Of a stretch of 64,000 nt of DNA, positions 47,014 through 59,112 are shown in pieces. The position numbers and the translations under genes were made by a program. Within the stretch, counting starts at the first letter, position 1. The number at the start of each line of letters is the position of its first letter. The notes beneath the pieces are model-generated. The model saw only the letters and a program-made list of their open reading frames with translations. It was not told the DNA's origin and made no database searches. This DNA is from Novakomyces olei. Taxonomy: Eukaryota > Ascomycota > Novakomycetes > Novakomycetales > Novakomycetaceae. The DNA lies in assembly GCA_016906335.1 (NCBI GenBank), contig JADEYG010000015.1, positions 496,001 through 560,000 on the forward strand, written 5' to 3'.

Positions 47014-49093
47014 TCAATGAGCAAATCTGAAGTCTAGACGCTTGTTTCCCGTATCAGTCGTCGTATCAAAGTACTCTTGACGCTGTTTCGGTGTCCACGA
47101 ATTCCAGATCCGATCGCGCTGTGCGTTGCGACGTATATAATACAATTTTGTGAAGGCGTATATACCGATATTGACACAAGAAACGATGATAAGAGCACGA
47201 TTGCCGTTGCGATAAGTCGGTCGGTCGCTTTGGCGGTAAATATTGCTGGCAATGATACTCGAAATCTGCACAGACATATTGTACAAAGAGGCCGAGACCG
47301 TTCGAGCTCTCACGGCTTGCGAGTTGCGGGAAGTCCAGGCCACCTGCAAAGGATGAGGGTAAGGATTTCCCACTATTAGTGTTGAGCACACATACTTTGG
47401 CCAGCGGTACCGTGGAGTATTGGGAAACACGTACAATGCAATCAGATTAGGCAGAACCCAAAGCTGTGTAAACATGGAGACCAGGGACTTTTCGTTTATC
47501 AGATCGGAGACAATACTCGTGGCGTACAGCATAACCATACTGATAAACTGGGCTGGGATAGAAAGCAAATTCGACTGAAACGTGCCAAAGCGAAGATTCT
47601 TCAGGGTTAGGGTTAAGTACTGCGTGGGGGGAGTTGAAGGCATGCCAAAGCTTATTCCAATAAGGTACATGGGCCACAAATCATAATCGCAGATGGATTT
47701 CCAGATTAGACTTGGGGTGAGCGCTTGACGGTTATGCATCCCACTTTTGCCGGGATCATCACGCAGTACGCGATTGACCATAATTACCTCTTCGCGCTCA
47801 GTGAACCAGCCGTTTCGGCCACGGAACCAGGACGCAGTAGAAGTTGGACTTGACGGCATTAACAGTGCAGAAAGAACCCCTACACAAAGTGTCAAAAGGC
47901 CTTCGATGAGGAAAAGGTAGCGCCAGCCTGCCCAGCCGTTCAATCCGCCCATGCGCAGGATTCCGTAAGCAAGGAAGGCGGAGACAATATCAGCAAAGTA
48001 CATGGTGGCCCAAAAGGCAGAAAGGCGGAGAGGCAGTTCCCATGAAGTGTAAAAGTACGAGAGATACAAAATTATATCCGGAATGAATCCGCCTTGAATT
48101 GTTCCAAGCACTGTGATGTTAGTTTGGCCGTACGATTGCTTTTATTTTGATTGTATCTAAATCACACTTTTATTTTGGTTTCCTTTCTTTTTATGCGTTG
48201 TATTCGGTCAAATTTCATTCGCTTACAGAAACGGCAGATGAAAAAGCTGGCGCGCCCAGACAGGCGGCATTGCGCTGTGGCTACAATGCTCCAGAGACAC
48301 ATCTGCATGGGAATCCATCGGTCAGGCCCAAGCTTCTTGCTAATAAGCTGACTTGGAAGCTCAGCAAATAAAAAGGAACACCTGAAAATCGTGTTGCCGT
48401 AATTATAATCGTTAGTATCCAGACCGAGATCAGCTAGAATTCCGTCTGTGTTTGCCTGCTGGATATTGGACCTGTCTAATTCAAGAGAGAAAAACACTTG
48501 AAGAGCCGGTCAGTAATTGAATCGTTGTCAACTCGATGAAAGAAAAGAAATCTGAATTAAATTGAATCGAATCAAAATCAAATATTCAAAAGAAAAGAAC
48601 TGTGTTTATACGACTTACTAATGCAGGCCCAGACCATTATGTACAGATCAATTTTACGTACAATCCGTTTCTCGTCGCCCCACGTCCAACGCGCTCCGGG
48701 ATTAAATCGATGACGATTCTCGTACTTTTCTGTCGGAGTATAGTACTTTGCCATATCAGGATCATCAAACACAGAGGGTTGAGTTGCAATTGCATCGCCC
48801 TTGAATGCCGGGTCGCGTCTCCAGAAAAGAAGAGCATCAATTGTACGCTTGTTTTCTCTTATAGGTGCTCCCAAGTTTAGACTAGCACGTTCGCTCTCAC
48901 TGATAAGTGTTTTTTGTTCTTCGGCAAACGTAGGAACCGTTTCTCCGTCCGAAGAGACATCGGTCCATGTAGCACTCGATTTATTTTTTTCTCCATCTGT
49001 CTCCAATTTTTGCGGTGGCGACAAGGAGGATGGAGATGCACTTGCTCTTTTAATGCGGCTGGCATGACTATTGGCGTTTTCAATTTGGCCCAT
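47014..49093 (-). CDS. MFS transporter, allantoate-permease (ACS) family, Soa1-like
   Basis: Plasma-membrane anion:proton symporter of the Dal5/Tna1/Soa1 group. Exons on the minus strand: 49093-48619, 48496-48227, 48110-47014, total 1842 nt and 613 aa. A long hydrophilic N-terminus of about 140 residues is followed by [20 protein letters not shown] and the first span. [20 protein letters not shown] follows, then [20 protein letters not shown] with [18 protein letters not shown]. These blocks are closest to yeast YIL166C/Soa1, a sulfonate and inorganic sulfur transporter. GRASFFICR is spliced to [12 protein letters not shown]. The loop [17 protein letters not shown] and later spans complete twelve. 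Substrate is inferred only by resemblance; related members carry allantoate, nicotinate or vitamins. Confidence 0.85.
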
Positions 49094-51453
49094 TGTAAAA
49101 AGCCAGAGGATAAGCAGAAGGTAAGAAGGGATAGAAAAAGAGCATAAAAGAGAAGAAAATTAAAAGGCCAATATTCAGAGTTCTTCGACTCTCTTCAAAA
49201 AGGGGCCCATTGTGGTAGTTATATGTTGCCATTTCCAATCATTTTTTTTATTGTACTTTTACTTTTCTGACTAGTTTCAGGTGCCTGTCTATTCTTTTAC
49301 ATTATGTGATTGCAACAATGTCATCAAATCCTTCTAATTACGCGTCTGGTTGGGGTGACAGCACGTAATCCGACGCAATGGAAACGATATCGTTATAGCA
49401 GAAATGATAATCTTCTATTGCATTATAGTAACTTTCTTACCTTTGCCGATAGTGGATTTTAATATTCAGTATTTTTGTGTGTGTATCGCTTAACTTTGGG
49501 GTGGTTTGCTTAGATAAGCGCAGATCTTCTTTCGCGTTTCCCGAAGCGGAAAACAGCCCACATAATAGTGATAATATTTCGCGTCATCAGACGTAGAGGC
49601 AACAAATGTTAGAAAATTACATTTATAGCGAATGAGGAAATAAATAAAAGCTTTCATTTAAATTCGACTCTATAAATTTTGGCGTGCAAGCACGTGAAGC
49701 GGACATGCTTTAGCGCAATCGTCCATTGTACTCATTCCAAATTTTGATAAAAGCAGTACAGTAAGGAGGTTCATTTGTTTAAGCTTTCTATTGATTTCAT
49801 CTTGGTTAGCGCTCAGGCATTAGACTGGCGTTAAACGAATAATTTACAGCGTAATCTTGGTGAAACATATTTTTGCCTGCGTCGACTCTGTTTACAGAAC
49901 AATGCAAGATAAAGAAAGAAGTAAATAAATAAATAACTAGATAATAGGTGCTGATAGCTTTCTCAATTCCAGACACAGCACGGCATGCCAGATAACAATG
50001 AACCTTGAAAATTATAGACAGATTTCATTTCATTCTATTCTGCACTTTTCCACATCCGATAATAAGTATGCAGCTATTGCGGGCGTATATATTTAGTCGG
50101 CCGAGCTCCAAGGGATAATGCCGATAAACAAAATGTATATAAACTCAATATCGAATAAATTAAATAATTAGCAAATGTCATGTCTTTCAATGCGAAACAC
50201 AATTCATCAAATACACTGTAACGTGATAAAAGTGTAACGAAATCCTGCTGAAGTAAATTAATCTAATCCCGCGGAATTGCAGTTTTTGTTATTTTCTGTT
50301 GGTCATAAGCTCTTCTGTATACAATATTTTTGGATCAGTACGAATGAAGTCAAAATTCACGAATGTACAAAATGTAAACGTGATTTTGTTTAGTATGAAC
50401 AAAATTTCCTGCCACAGGCACAGCGTTGATTGTGATGGTGATTTTAGGATATAGCCAGGGGTATTTATTTGATTTATTGATTGAGTAAGGATTCAAACAT
50501 TTCATCAGAGGCTGAATACTTTACCTTGAGCAAGTAAATGAAGGCAAGGCTATGACAATTTCTGACAAAGAAACAATTTTGTCCTTTTACTCACCCGTCT
50601 CTGGAACTCTAAATACCAATTTTTTTGTCATGGACAGAAAAGAAAAGTAATCGAGGCATCTGATGGACTGAAACAATAATTTATTGAAGACTTTTACTAG
50701 GTATTGAACCAATTCAGGGTCATCACTTTTAAATCAAGCCGAGATGTTTGATTATTGCGACAAGAGACCGCGTCAATTGCGCTTAGTACTCACGCCAATG
50801 CTTCATTGACAAGAGCCTACTAGGAACAAAAATTTATATTTTGGTTCGTACTACACCAAAGCAGCAAATAGGGCAGATTTCGTCTCTTTACCTGCAACGA
50901 TGTATTACTAATCTTGGTCGATTAAACGTCGTCCAATATATCGCTTCTTGTCAACAAACACCGGAAATTACTAGTAGCACGAATCGGAAAGTTTATAAAT
51001 AGAGCATTGATCTTACAACAAGGGTCCCGTTGATATGCACATTCGTTCTGTTGCGCAATACTCGCAACAGGACGCGCTAGACGACGGCTCCAGCAGTCGG
51101 AAAGTAATACTCAAAAGGTACCCAAACGGTAATTAAATGGACTGTTTATTCTGGCGATATATGAATTATAACAGCCCAGATTTAATAGTGTATTGAAAAA
51201 GACAAGACAAAAGAGAATTAAAGACAAGAGAGATAAACTGCAAACCTGCTCTGCTGTTTTATCTCACCTGCGGTTTATCTCGGTCTTATTCCGCAAACAC
51301 TGACAGCGCAGCACGTGACACATTAATAATCGTCTTGTTGTATTTGTCGAGCAGATCGGGAACAGAATAGGGACATAATCAAGTAACGTTAGTGCACACG
51401 TATTCCAAACCTCCAAAATACACAGCGCAGATCACGCGCAGTGACATAACTGT

Positions 51454-51497
51454 ATTACAAATACGTCGCATTACAAATACAGTCGCATTACAAATAC
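51454..51497. repeat. Triple direct repeat ATTACAAATAC in the OYE promoter
   Basis: Copies at 51454-51464, 51470-51480 and 51487-51497, separated by GTCGC and AGTCGC. Spacing of 16-17 bp and the position 14 bp upstream of the TATA box suggest a regulator binding array. Confidence 0.8.
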
Positions 51498-51510
51498 AAT
51501 ATTTCGAGTA

Positions 51511-51518
51511 TATATAAA
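51511..51518 (+). promoter_or_regulatory. TATA box of the OYE gene
   Basis: TATATAAA, 83 bp upstream of the ATG at 51601. Confidence 0.6.
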
Positions 51519-51600
51519 TGGCGATTATTGGCGACAGTCAGACGACAGCCAACTGCCGAAGCACTATAGACAGCAATTGCAGCCTCAAACACTCCGAAAC

Positions 51601-52854
51601 ATGTCGTACAGCGAACCCGCGCCTAACGTGCCCTTTTACACGCCCGTGTAAGCTGCCCAGTCTTGCCTATTATTCTTAGCCTACTTTTTTTTTGCCTACT
51701 TTAAATTTCGATTATTGCTAACACGAACCAGGCAGGATCCTCCAGCGGGAACGTTTCTGCCGGGCAGCAATGGCGACGGAAAAGCGCCACTTGCCTTTAC
51801 GCCGCTCAAGATTCGCGGTGTAACGTTACACAACCGTATCTGGGTCTCGCCCATGTGCCAGTACTCTGCACGAGACGGCTTTCCTACCGACTGGCACTTG
51901 GTAAACGCCGGCTCATTTGCCGTCCGTGGCGCTTCGCTCGTTGTTGTAGAGGCGTCTGCCGTTGTCCCCGAAGGCCGAATTACCCCGCAGTGTCTCGGCA
52001 TTTGGAGCGACGAGCATATCGCCGGGCACCGGCGTATCGCCGATTTCATCCGTTCTCAGGGCCAAGTGCCGGCCATCCAGCTGGCACACGCCGGCCGGAA
52101 GGCGAGCTGCTCGGCGTTGTGGCTCGGCGATAAGAAGGTCGGCGTTGACGTCGGCGGCTGGCCGGACAAGGTGATCGGGCCGAGTGCGCTCGCGTTCGAC
52201 GGCAACCATCACGTGCCCAAGGAGGCCACCCTGGCGGATATTAAACGCGTAATTGACGCGTTCAAGGCCGCCGCTAAACGCGCTCTGCAAGCCGGCTACC
52301 AAGTAATCGAAATCCATGGCGCTCACGGTTACTTGATCAGCGAGTTCTTATCGCCGCTGGCCAATCAGCGCGGGGACGTGTACGGCGGACCGTTTGAGAA
52401 CAGGGTTCGGCTCGCGCTCGAGGTCAGCAGAGCTGTAAGGTCCGTTTTGCCGGAAGACTTTCCGCTTCTTTTCCGTGTTTCTGGCACAGAGTGGGTCGAG
52501 GGCGGCTGGACGGTTGAGGATACGGTCCGACTGGCTCCATTGCTTAACGCCGAGGGTGTAGATTTGCTGGACGTTTCATCCGGCGGCATTTCTGCTCAGC
52601 AAAAGATTACTACCGGGCCGGGGTACCAAGTGCCTCTGGCTGAAGCGGTAAAACGCAGCTCCAAGTCCGACATTCTTGTCGCCACTGTGGGATCGATCAG
52701 GACGGGTACTCTTGCTGAACAGATTTTGCAGGATGACAAGGCAGATGCCATTTTTGTTGCTCGCGCGTTCCTGAACGATAGCGGGTTCGTACTGCGCGCG
52801 GCCGAGGAACTCGGTGTGCGTGTAAAGTGGCCACACCAGTACGGACGCGCTTGA
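51601..52854 (+). CDS. Old-yellow-enzyme family NAD(P)H:flavin oxidoreductase (YqjM-type)
   Basis: FMN-dependent ene-reductase that reduces activated C=C bonds. Exons 51601-51647 and 51732-52854 give 389 aa. Motifs: RIWVSPMCQYSARDG (the Cys of SPMCQYS is typical of the thermostable YqjM-type class), AIQLAHAGRKASC, EIHGAHGYLISEFLSPLAN (the paired His substrate site), YGGPFENRVRLALEV, VSSGGISAQQKI and a phosphate-binding VATVGSIRTG. A catalytic-site arginine-containing C-terminus (GVRVKWPHQYGRA) is present. The exon is markedly more GC-rich (over 60 percent in places) than most of the window. The 84-nt intron has GCTAACACGAACCAG at its end, so the gene is spliced like its neighbours. The substrate is unknown. 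Bacterial or fungal origin of this class cannot be settled here. Confidence 0.93.
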
Positions 52855-53407
52855 AGTGGCGATTTGTTTGGTTATTTGCTCTCTCCTGCTTTTTTTTGTA
52901 GCAGCAAGAGTCGGAGTGTGGATTTATAGACAATGTGGAACGATGCTATAATGAAAAAGAAGAAAATATAGATTCAAACTAGGTGAAATGAAGCAGTTGT
53001 TGATAGACTGTATAAAGGCTCAATATCATTTATTTGACTAAATGCGCTTTTTTTTTTTCTTTTTTCTTTTTTTTTTTCAATTCTCAAGATCGTTAATACT
53101 TTGAGGTTGAATAGTCCAATCAGCATTAATGTAAGCCTGAAGAGCAATTTGTAATTTAAAAGACCCGCGCATTATAGATCAAGGCACATGAAAAAGGTAA
53201 TGTTTATCTTTGTCTGCGCAATCACGACTGGACCAAAGCTCTGAAAAATACAGAGTCAAAAATTATCTAACCAATAGAGATTATTTAGACTATTTACAAT
53301 CGACTGTCCAGCTCAGGCAATATTCCGTCCCTTGTTTCTTTAGGGCTTCTCTTTTATTTTTCTCTTTAATTTTCTCTGTCCGCCTACTTATTTGGCTGCG
53401 CTGACAA
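52855..53407. other. Convergent intergenic region
   Basis: 553 bp between the OYE and glyoxalase-like stops. It includes T-rich runs at 53048-53080. No gene seen. Confidence 0.5.
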
Positions 53408-54626
53408 TCATTCAGTGCGAGCCTCTTTTCCCCTCGCTTCGTCTGTCCTTACGGGCGTCCAAGCAAAGTCCGTACCGATAACAACATGACCGTCGGTCTT
53501 GTGCCGCAATACTACTTCTGCAATTCCTTCACCATTAGTCTCAATCCACTTGAGAGCTGCAGGCGAAGTTGCTTCACGGATCAGCAAAGTTCCGTGTTCG
53601 CCATTGGGTTTTGCAAACTGGAAATCTGCAAAAGTAGAATTGGCGTCGCTCACTGCACGATGCCTCAAAATATGCGAGTAGAGCACACGGAACTTTAGCA
53701 CATTTCCTGGCTTTACAAGCAGCAATATGACGTCAATTCCAAGGCCTCGATTCTCTGGCCCAGTTGGTGGTACCTGAAGGAGTTAGACAGCTCGATAATG
53801 TACAATTGGATATCGAAATAAACAATCGATTTTGAAATAAGCAGTAAACAATCAGAACGACAACGAGTAACTAATAACTAATAACGAGCAATCAACGGAT
53901 ATGACAAGGGCAAAACGAGCCGTATAGAAAAAGCGAATAACACCAGGCGGTATAGTGGCAAGCAAAGCTCAGAAATAAATGTATAATGATTGATCAGCGT
54001 TTCAGTTAGCCACATTGTGTAGGTTTGGCGTTCCTGAATAAAATGACTCTAATTAATGCACAATGAGGGTCCAATAGAATGATTAATAGAATAAATAAAT
54101 AAATGAATAATCAAATGATAAATACGAAGCGTACGCGAAGCGCGCGAGGCGTAATGTCACGGCAATAAAAAGGAATACTTCCAGGCCCGGCGCCTTCAGC
54201 ATCGGCCCCGAAGACGGGCAGGCTCACTTCCCACCTGACTTGATCGCCGCTTGGTGTCACGCGGCCGCCAGGCAGAGGTTCCGTGTAGGAGAAAGTGCCG
54301 TTGTGGTTGAGAGGGTCAGCGCTTAAGGACTGCGCCGTTAATTCAGCAGTGCCTTCCAAGCAAAGATCGGTCCAGCCTTTCCCGTGCTCGAACCAGCGCT
54401 GAGCTTTGGCCTCTGGAATTTCGTCATGAAAAGAGATAAATTCGAGATAAACGCCATCATTGAGCACTCCGAGCACGTTCTCCGTAATATTGTTTGTATG
54501 CTTGCCGCCAACAATCAGATCCAGATGTTTGGCAAAAGGATTCACGCCAAGCGGCAACTCGGCCAACGGCAGCTTGAAGACTAAATGGTCCAGAACTGGC
54601 AGCTCTCTATTCGCGTCGTAGGCCAT
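53408..54626 (-). CDS. Glyoxalase-like (VOC superfamily) domain protein
   Basis: Member of the fungal and bacterial glyoxalase_3-like group of the vicinal-oxygen-chelate fold; the reaction is not known. Exons on the minus strand: 54626-54135 and 53773-53408, total 858 nt and 285 aa. The first half opens with LPVLDHLVFKLPLAEL, then FAKHLDLIVGGKHTNNITEN, GVLNDGVYLEFISF and IPFYCRDITPRALR, which is joined over the intron to VPPTGPENRGLGIDVILLLV. Family members share the H-x-x-x pattern near the start, GxHxxxTxNxLxxL and FWCxDxTPRxxRVP. The protein is somewhat GC-rich like the neighbouring OYE gene. The upstream in-frame TTG is not used as start. The 361-nt intron is long for this window. Confidence 0.8.
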
Positions 54627-55249
54627 TGAGGTGTTAAATTGACGGTTTGGCTTACAGTCCAATCAGCAAACGGTTCTCGATACTCGTACACTACCGACTG
54701 ATTACTGCGCCAGTAGCGATAGCGAGTCGATCGATTCGTGATCGGCTTACCTGTGTCAATGGCGATTGAACACATCAAATAAGAATCACAAATGATTTAT
54801 TACTAAATATTTATTACTGGATAAGGCAATACTGCTTAACGTTACGAGTAAATTACAGGTCTAAGCGTAATTAAATTAGTAATGAGCAAATTGTAGCGAG
54901 CAGGTAATTATTAGTGTTGATAATACACGAGTACTGTGCCTTTTTAATAACGTCAATCGCGGCGTCGTAATATTGCATAAAAAATTAGACGTTATTTACC
55001 AAAGGCAGCCAAGATTGTAGAATTGGAATTTTATGCTTGTATGAGCTTTTGTTAGATATAAAGTCAGCATGATATATATACACGGGCACCCGTGAAGATA
55101 ATAGGGGATTCATTGAACACGTAAAGTTTATAAATATGGTCCTTTGAGGAAACCAAACATAGACAAGACGCAAAGAATATTACAAAAAGACGCGCGAGTT
55201 TTCGCAGCCAGGGCCACTGTACATTAATCTCTACATTGTATATATCGTC
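54627..55249. other. Intergenic between two minus-strand genes
   Basis: 623 bp, AT-rich. It is the upstream region of the glyoxalase-like gene and the 3' end of KES1. No gene seen. Confidence 0.5.
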
Positions 55250-57221
55250 TCAAGACTTGTACTCCCAGAATCCTTGACGGATGTTGGAGTTATGCGATTT
55301 TAATTTCTCCATCTAAACATGTCAGCAATGACGTTTCGACGGGCCTTACCAATGAAGTGAAAAGAGTATCTTCTTCATGCCACTGGAAATGTCGTTGCTT
55401 CCAGGCTTCGTTGGAGCTCTGCTCTTGCTATATCATGTGTAAGTAAAAATCTTGTTTACAATAAAATACACAAACATGGCATAGAAATACTGAAATTGAA
55501 AACATAGAAAATTTTTTAAAAAAAGCAAACATATGTTCACAGCAAAAGAAATAGTATATGCATCAAAGTTGAGATATGGATTATTGAATTACATTAATTC
55601 CAACTGCACCGATGAAAGATTAAACAAAAAAAAATTAGACCAATGCGATTATTTACCTTTCGTTTTTCACGCTCATATTTCTCAATCTCCGCTTTTTCTC
55701 GGCCTGCAATCTCATAATCATGAGAACGTAAAGCACTTTGAACCGTTTCCCACAGCCTACGAGACTCGTAAGGGGCCTGCTCATTGATTGGAGCCACTTG
55801 CGGTTCTACGCCTTCTTGTGTCGCGTCCCAAAAAGGCTCAACTACACCAGTCGAGTGATTCTTTATCCGACACTGTCGGTCCCACTGACCATCGATGGTG
55901 TAAAGTACAGTATCCGGCCGGTCAACATGGCCGATTGTCGCCTTGAACTTATGCTTTGTACCCATGAAATAGCCCTTCCCGGAATAATCAAACGAAGCAT
56001 AGTATCCGCTAGTTGAAACAATTTTGGAATGCTTGGAGAGTTCAATATAAGGAGCTATTATAGTTAGAACCAATGAAAGAATTTGGTTTAGACAGGACTG
56101 CAATAAGCTGAAGTAAGTAACATCGCATGCTGCAAGCAGAATCGATAAGGACAGAAAAATTTGGCATTACTCAACTTACATCCGTACCAAAGCCCCTCCA
56201 GCACGATAGTAGGCTGAGTCACAATATACTTTTCGTCTATTTTGTTGAGCGAGAGTTCCGCGTGCCCATTTTGCTTTACTAACCGTCTCATCAGTAACGT
56301 ATTTCACACACAAAAAGAAACAAATAAAATAAAAACTTTCCAATACTCACCTGTAATATGAGCACCAGTGAACCCACTGCTTTGCCCGTTGTATCCGGTG
56401 TACGTCACGTTATGCTTTTCGTTGCTTATATGATAAGCTGCAATAATTAGCCAAACGTTCATTCTCTAAAACAAACCTGTAATTGGAGGATGATGAGACA
56501 CCTGCTCGCTGATAAGGGCAATGCCACCAGTATCCTCAGAAATGGCACTAGCCGTCTCGGGCCATAATGCATAAAAGCATTCACCCAGTACCGGATTTAA
56601 CGGCTTCTTTTCAGATCCAAAAGATTCCGTGCGAGAGCAAAATTGGGGTCGCAATGTCGAAATGAACCATCGGACGACGCTTATCATACGCTCTTCCGCA
56701 CTGTCTTGAATGAGTGCCGGAGCGACAAACGCGTTGGGATGGTAAGCCTTGGGTATCAGCAAGGCCTGGGGCATAATCAACAAAAACCAAAAACCAAATA
56801 TAACAAACTTATGGATAATTAACTAATACTGAAATTAATCTCAAAAGAGCCGGCCAACACGGAACAAATGGCCAAATGAAAAGACAGTTACTGATATTCC
56901 TTACCCAATATGCCGCGTATTCCACTAACGAAACGGGCGAAAGAATAAAACTTGGGGCAGTTAAAACGGAGAGATCCTGCGCAATTAGCCGCAATTATTG
57001 ATTTCAGCAAGAATCATTGCCATTAAAATTCACCCTACCCCACGAAAAGACGCTATGCTTTTAAGGAAAGAAGTCCAGTGCGCCAGAGCGCCTTTAGACG
57101 AGCGTGGATTAGTAGCATTACTTGCGGCAGAAGAAGATCGTGGCCGTCCGCTTTCTGGAGGAGAAGCGGTGGCAGGAGTAGTACTATCGTCTCCCTCAGC
57201 ACCGGGCTCTGTGAGCGACAT
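55250..57221 (-). CDS. KES1: Oxysterol-binding protein, Kes1/Osh4 class
   Basis: Cytosolic lipid exchanger that swaps sterol for PI4P between ER and Golgi membranes. Eight exons on the minus strand: 57221-57039, 56976-56905, 56765-56477, 56437-56351, 56278-56180, 56054-55657, 55427-55350, 55312-55250, total 1269 nt and 422 aa (Kes1 is 434 aa). It has only the ORD domain. Blocks: TSFLKSIASFRG joined to DLSVLTAPSFILSPVSLVEY, KAYHPNAFVAPAL, KKPLNPVLGECFYALW, the signature ISEQVSHHPPIT at about residue 170, and LWYGSPYIELSKHSKI. EKAEIEKYEREKRK is followed by WKQRHFQWHEED. The N-terminal 45 residues are Ser/Pro-rich, longer than in yeast. The penultimate intron is 37 nt; reading through it gives an alternative C-terminus. 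Confidence 0.93.
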
Positions 57222-58195
57222 GATACATATAACAGTAAGAGAAAAGAAGAGGCTAGAGAGACCAGCGGATTCTCGTCAGAATTAAGAGTAACTTTGACCT
57301 CACAAAACCACGAAATGGACGAGAACAAGTCGGGGTTTGTAGGCTAAAAAAACCGATTTCGTTCCGTAAGTGACACGAAAGCAAGCTAGTAACAAAACGC
57401 GCGTCACAAAAGTACTTTAGATCTTGACAAAGAGGCCGTAACCGAATCAATCGCGAATAAAGCGAGTACCAAACAAAACAATACCGTCCAACGATTAAAG
57501 AGATAAAGCAGACAGCTCAATAAAAACCGCAATCAAAAGAACGTTGCAGTGCGTCCAAGAAGATTCCTTAAAACTGACAAACCTGGAGCGGCGAGCTCAG
57601 AGCTTTCGTACTTGCCACTATAGATTTTTCTTGCTCACAGTTTAGCAATTAACGCGTCCGTCCACCTCTGTCGGACGACGACGGACCATATTAGAGGAAT
57701 AAATATAAATTTATTATGTAATCCAATCCACAGACAAGGTTTAAAACTGTGCAATTCGAGACATACATTTTAGTCGAACCCAAACATAATTATAATTAGG
57801 TTTAGGGTTAATTTAGGACTCATTAAATGGAGCAAAGAATACAATGTGTATATACAGCCGACATACAGCCGACAAGGTACGGTCGTAAATCAAGTAAAAT
57901 CCTCGGATTCGAACCCACGCTGTTTCCGGTGATGTCATTCACGGTTCTGGCTGCGTTGCCAGTGTTTGGCGAGGGAAGGAGAAAAGACACATCATACCTT
58001 TAACTGCAACAAAGGGTTTGTGCTGCTGAGGCAAATAGACTTGCGTCCTCTCATTGTCTGTCTGACGGCAGAGTGCGATTGCGTAATCGCCAAAGAATAT
58101 ATCTCTCAAAGAGACTCTTCGTCTCAAACCTAAAGGCACAACAAAAAGACTGTGTCTGTGACTCGTGTTTCCCACATTATATTGCCCTGCTCGAC
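57222..58195. promoter_or_regulatory. Divergent intergenic region, KES1 and BAP31-like gene
   Basis: 974 bp between divergent starts. It contains a tRNA B-box-like match near 57905 that does not fold as a tRNA (see rejected list). No gene seen. Confidence 0.5.
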
Positions 58196-58777
58196 ATGAC
58201 TCTTTACTATTCTCTCGTGTTTGGTCTGCTGGTAGCGGAGATGGCAGTATTCTGCCTGCTTATTCTCCCACTCCCATTTACGTGGCGCCGTCAGCTGTTC
58301 CATTTTATTTCAGACAGTCCGCTCATCGCCAAACTGCAATACGGATTGAAGATTACTTTTATATTTATCCTCGTCCTGTTTGTCGACAGCGTAAACCGGG
58401 TTTTCCGAGCAGAGGCCGATTACTCGGCATCTCACGATGGATCCACAATGCGTGAATCTTACCGCTCTGACTTGCAGGCACGAAAATTCTACGCTCAACG
58501 CAATCTTTACCTGTGCGGATTCACTCTTTTCCTCTCGCTCATTCTGAACCGAACTCACTCCTTGATCCATGAGCTCTTGGCCTCAGAGGAACAGTTGTCT
58601 GCTCTAAAGGCACAATCCAATCAGTCTGTGAAGGAGAAGGCAGTCGGATCGGAAAGCGATTCCGCCAGTCTAAAGGATCTGCAAGAGAAATTGGATGCAC
58701 GTGACCGTGAATTCAATGATCTCGCAGAAAAGTACCAGAAGCTGGCGAAGCCGTCGGAAAAGAAGAAGGAAATATAG
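58196..58777 (+). CDS. YET3: BAP31/Yet3-like ER membrane protein
   Basis: ER protein of the BAP31 family, thought to aid sorting and secretion of membrane proteins and linked to the translocon in yeast. Single exon, 193 aa. Three membrane spans at about residues 1-25 (LYYSLVFGLLVAEMAVFCLL), 46-65 (GLKITFIFILVLFVDSVNRV) and 105-125 (LYLCGFTLFLSLILNRTHS). FTWRRQLFHFI after the first span and the QRNLYLCGFTLFLSLILNR block are family signatures. The cytosolic tail is a coiled coil (LKDLQEKLDARDREFNDLAE) and ends in KKKEI, a likely dilysine-type ER retrieval signal. The start is the first ATG of this conserved span. Yet1 and Yet3 cannot be told apart here. Confidence 0.88.
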   Translation: MTLYYSLVFGLLVAEMAVFCLLILPLPFTWRRQLFHFISDSPLIAKLQYGLKITFIFILVLFVDSVNRVFRAEADYSASHDGSTMRESYRSDLQARKFYAQRNLYLCGFTLFLSLILNRTHSLIHELLASEEQLSALKAQSNQSVKEKAVGSESDSASLKDLQEKLDARDREFNDLAEKYQKLAKPSEKKKEI

Positions 58778-59112
58778 GCCTGAATATTGGTCACCCAAGG
58801 TGAATACATACAGTTGCGAGACTAGCATCGTGGACAATTCGGTTCTGCTCTGTGCTTTGAATCGTACACCGAGCTCTACTGGGAGTAGCTTAAGTTTGTA
58901 TTGTACTATTAAAGCACTTCTGATTTATTCAATAGTATTTTTAACGGCAACTTATCTAGTAAATCAATTTTTAAATTTTAATCTCCTGTTCATGAGCCTA
59001 GTCGTAAAAAAATATGATCTATTCTACGGGCATAGCAGATTATTTTGTAACCTTATAAATGCAAACCCATAAATAGATAATTAGTTAGTTAATTATTTAT
59101 TTATTTTCCCCC
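58778..59112. other. Convergent intergenic region
   Basis: 335 bp between the BAP31-like and DUS3 stops. AT-rich, presumed 3' UTRs. Confidence 0.5.

Larger units (their letters stand above)
49094..51600. other. 2.5-kb stretch with no recognised gene
   Basis: Between the transporter start and the OYE gene. No open frame longer than 60 codons occurs between about 49150 and 51600, and no tRNA fold was seen. The last 150 bp is the OYE promoter, with a triple direct repeat and a TATA box (separate entries). An ncRNA is possible but nothing in the sequence names one. Confidence 0.45.

Noticed and set aside
57900-57985. tRNA-like B-box (GGTTCGAATCC-type) on the minus strand near 57910
   Set aside because: Only three of five T-stem pairs form, no acceptor stem closes, and no A-box or anticodon arm of normal shape is present.
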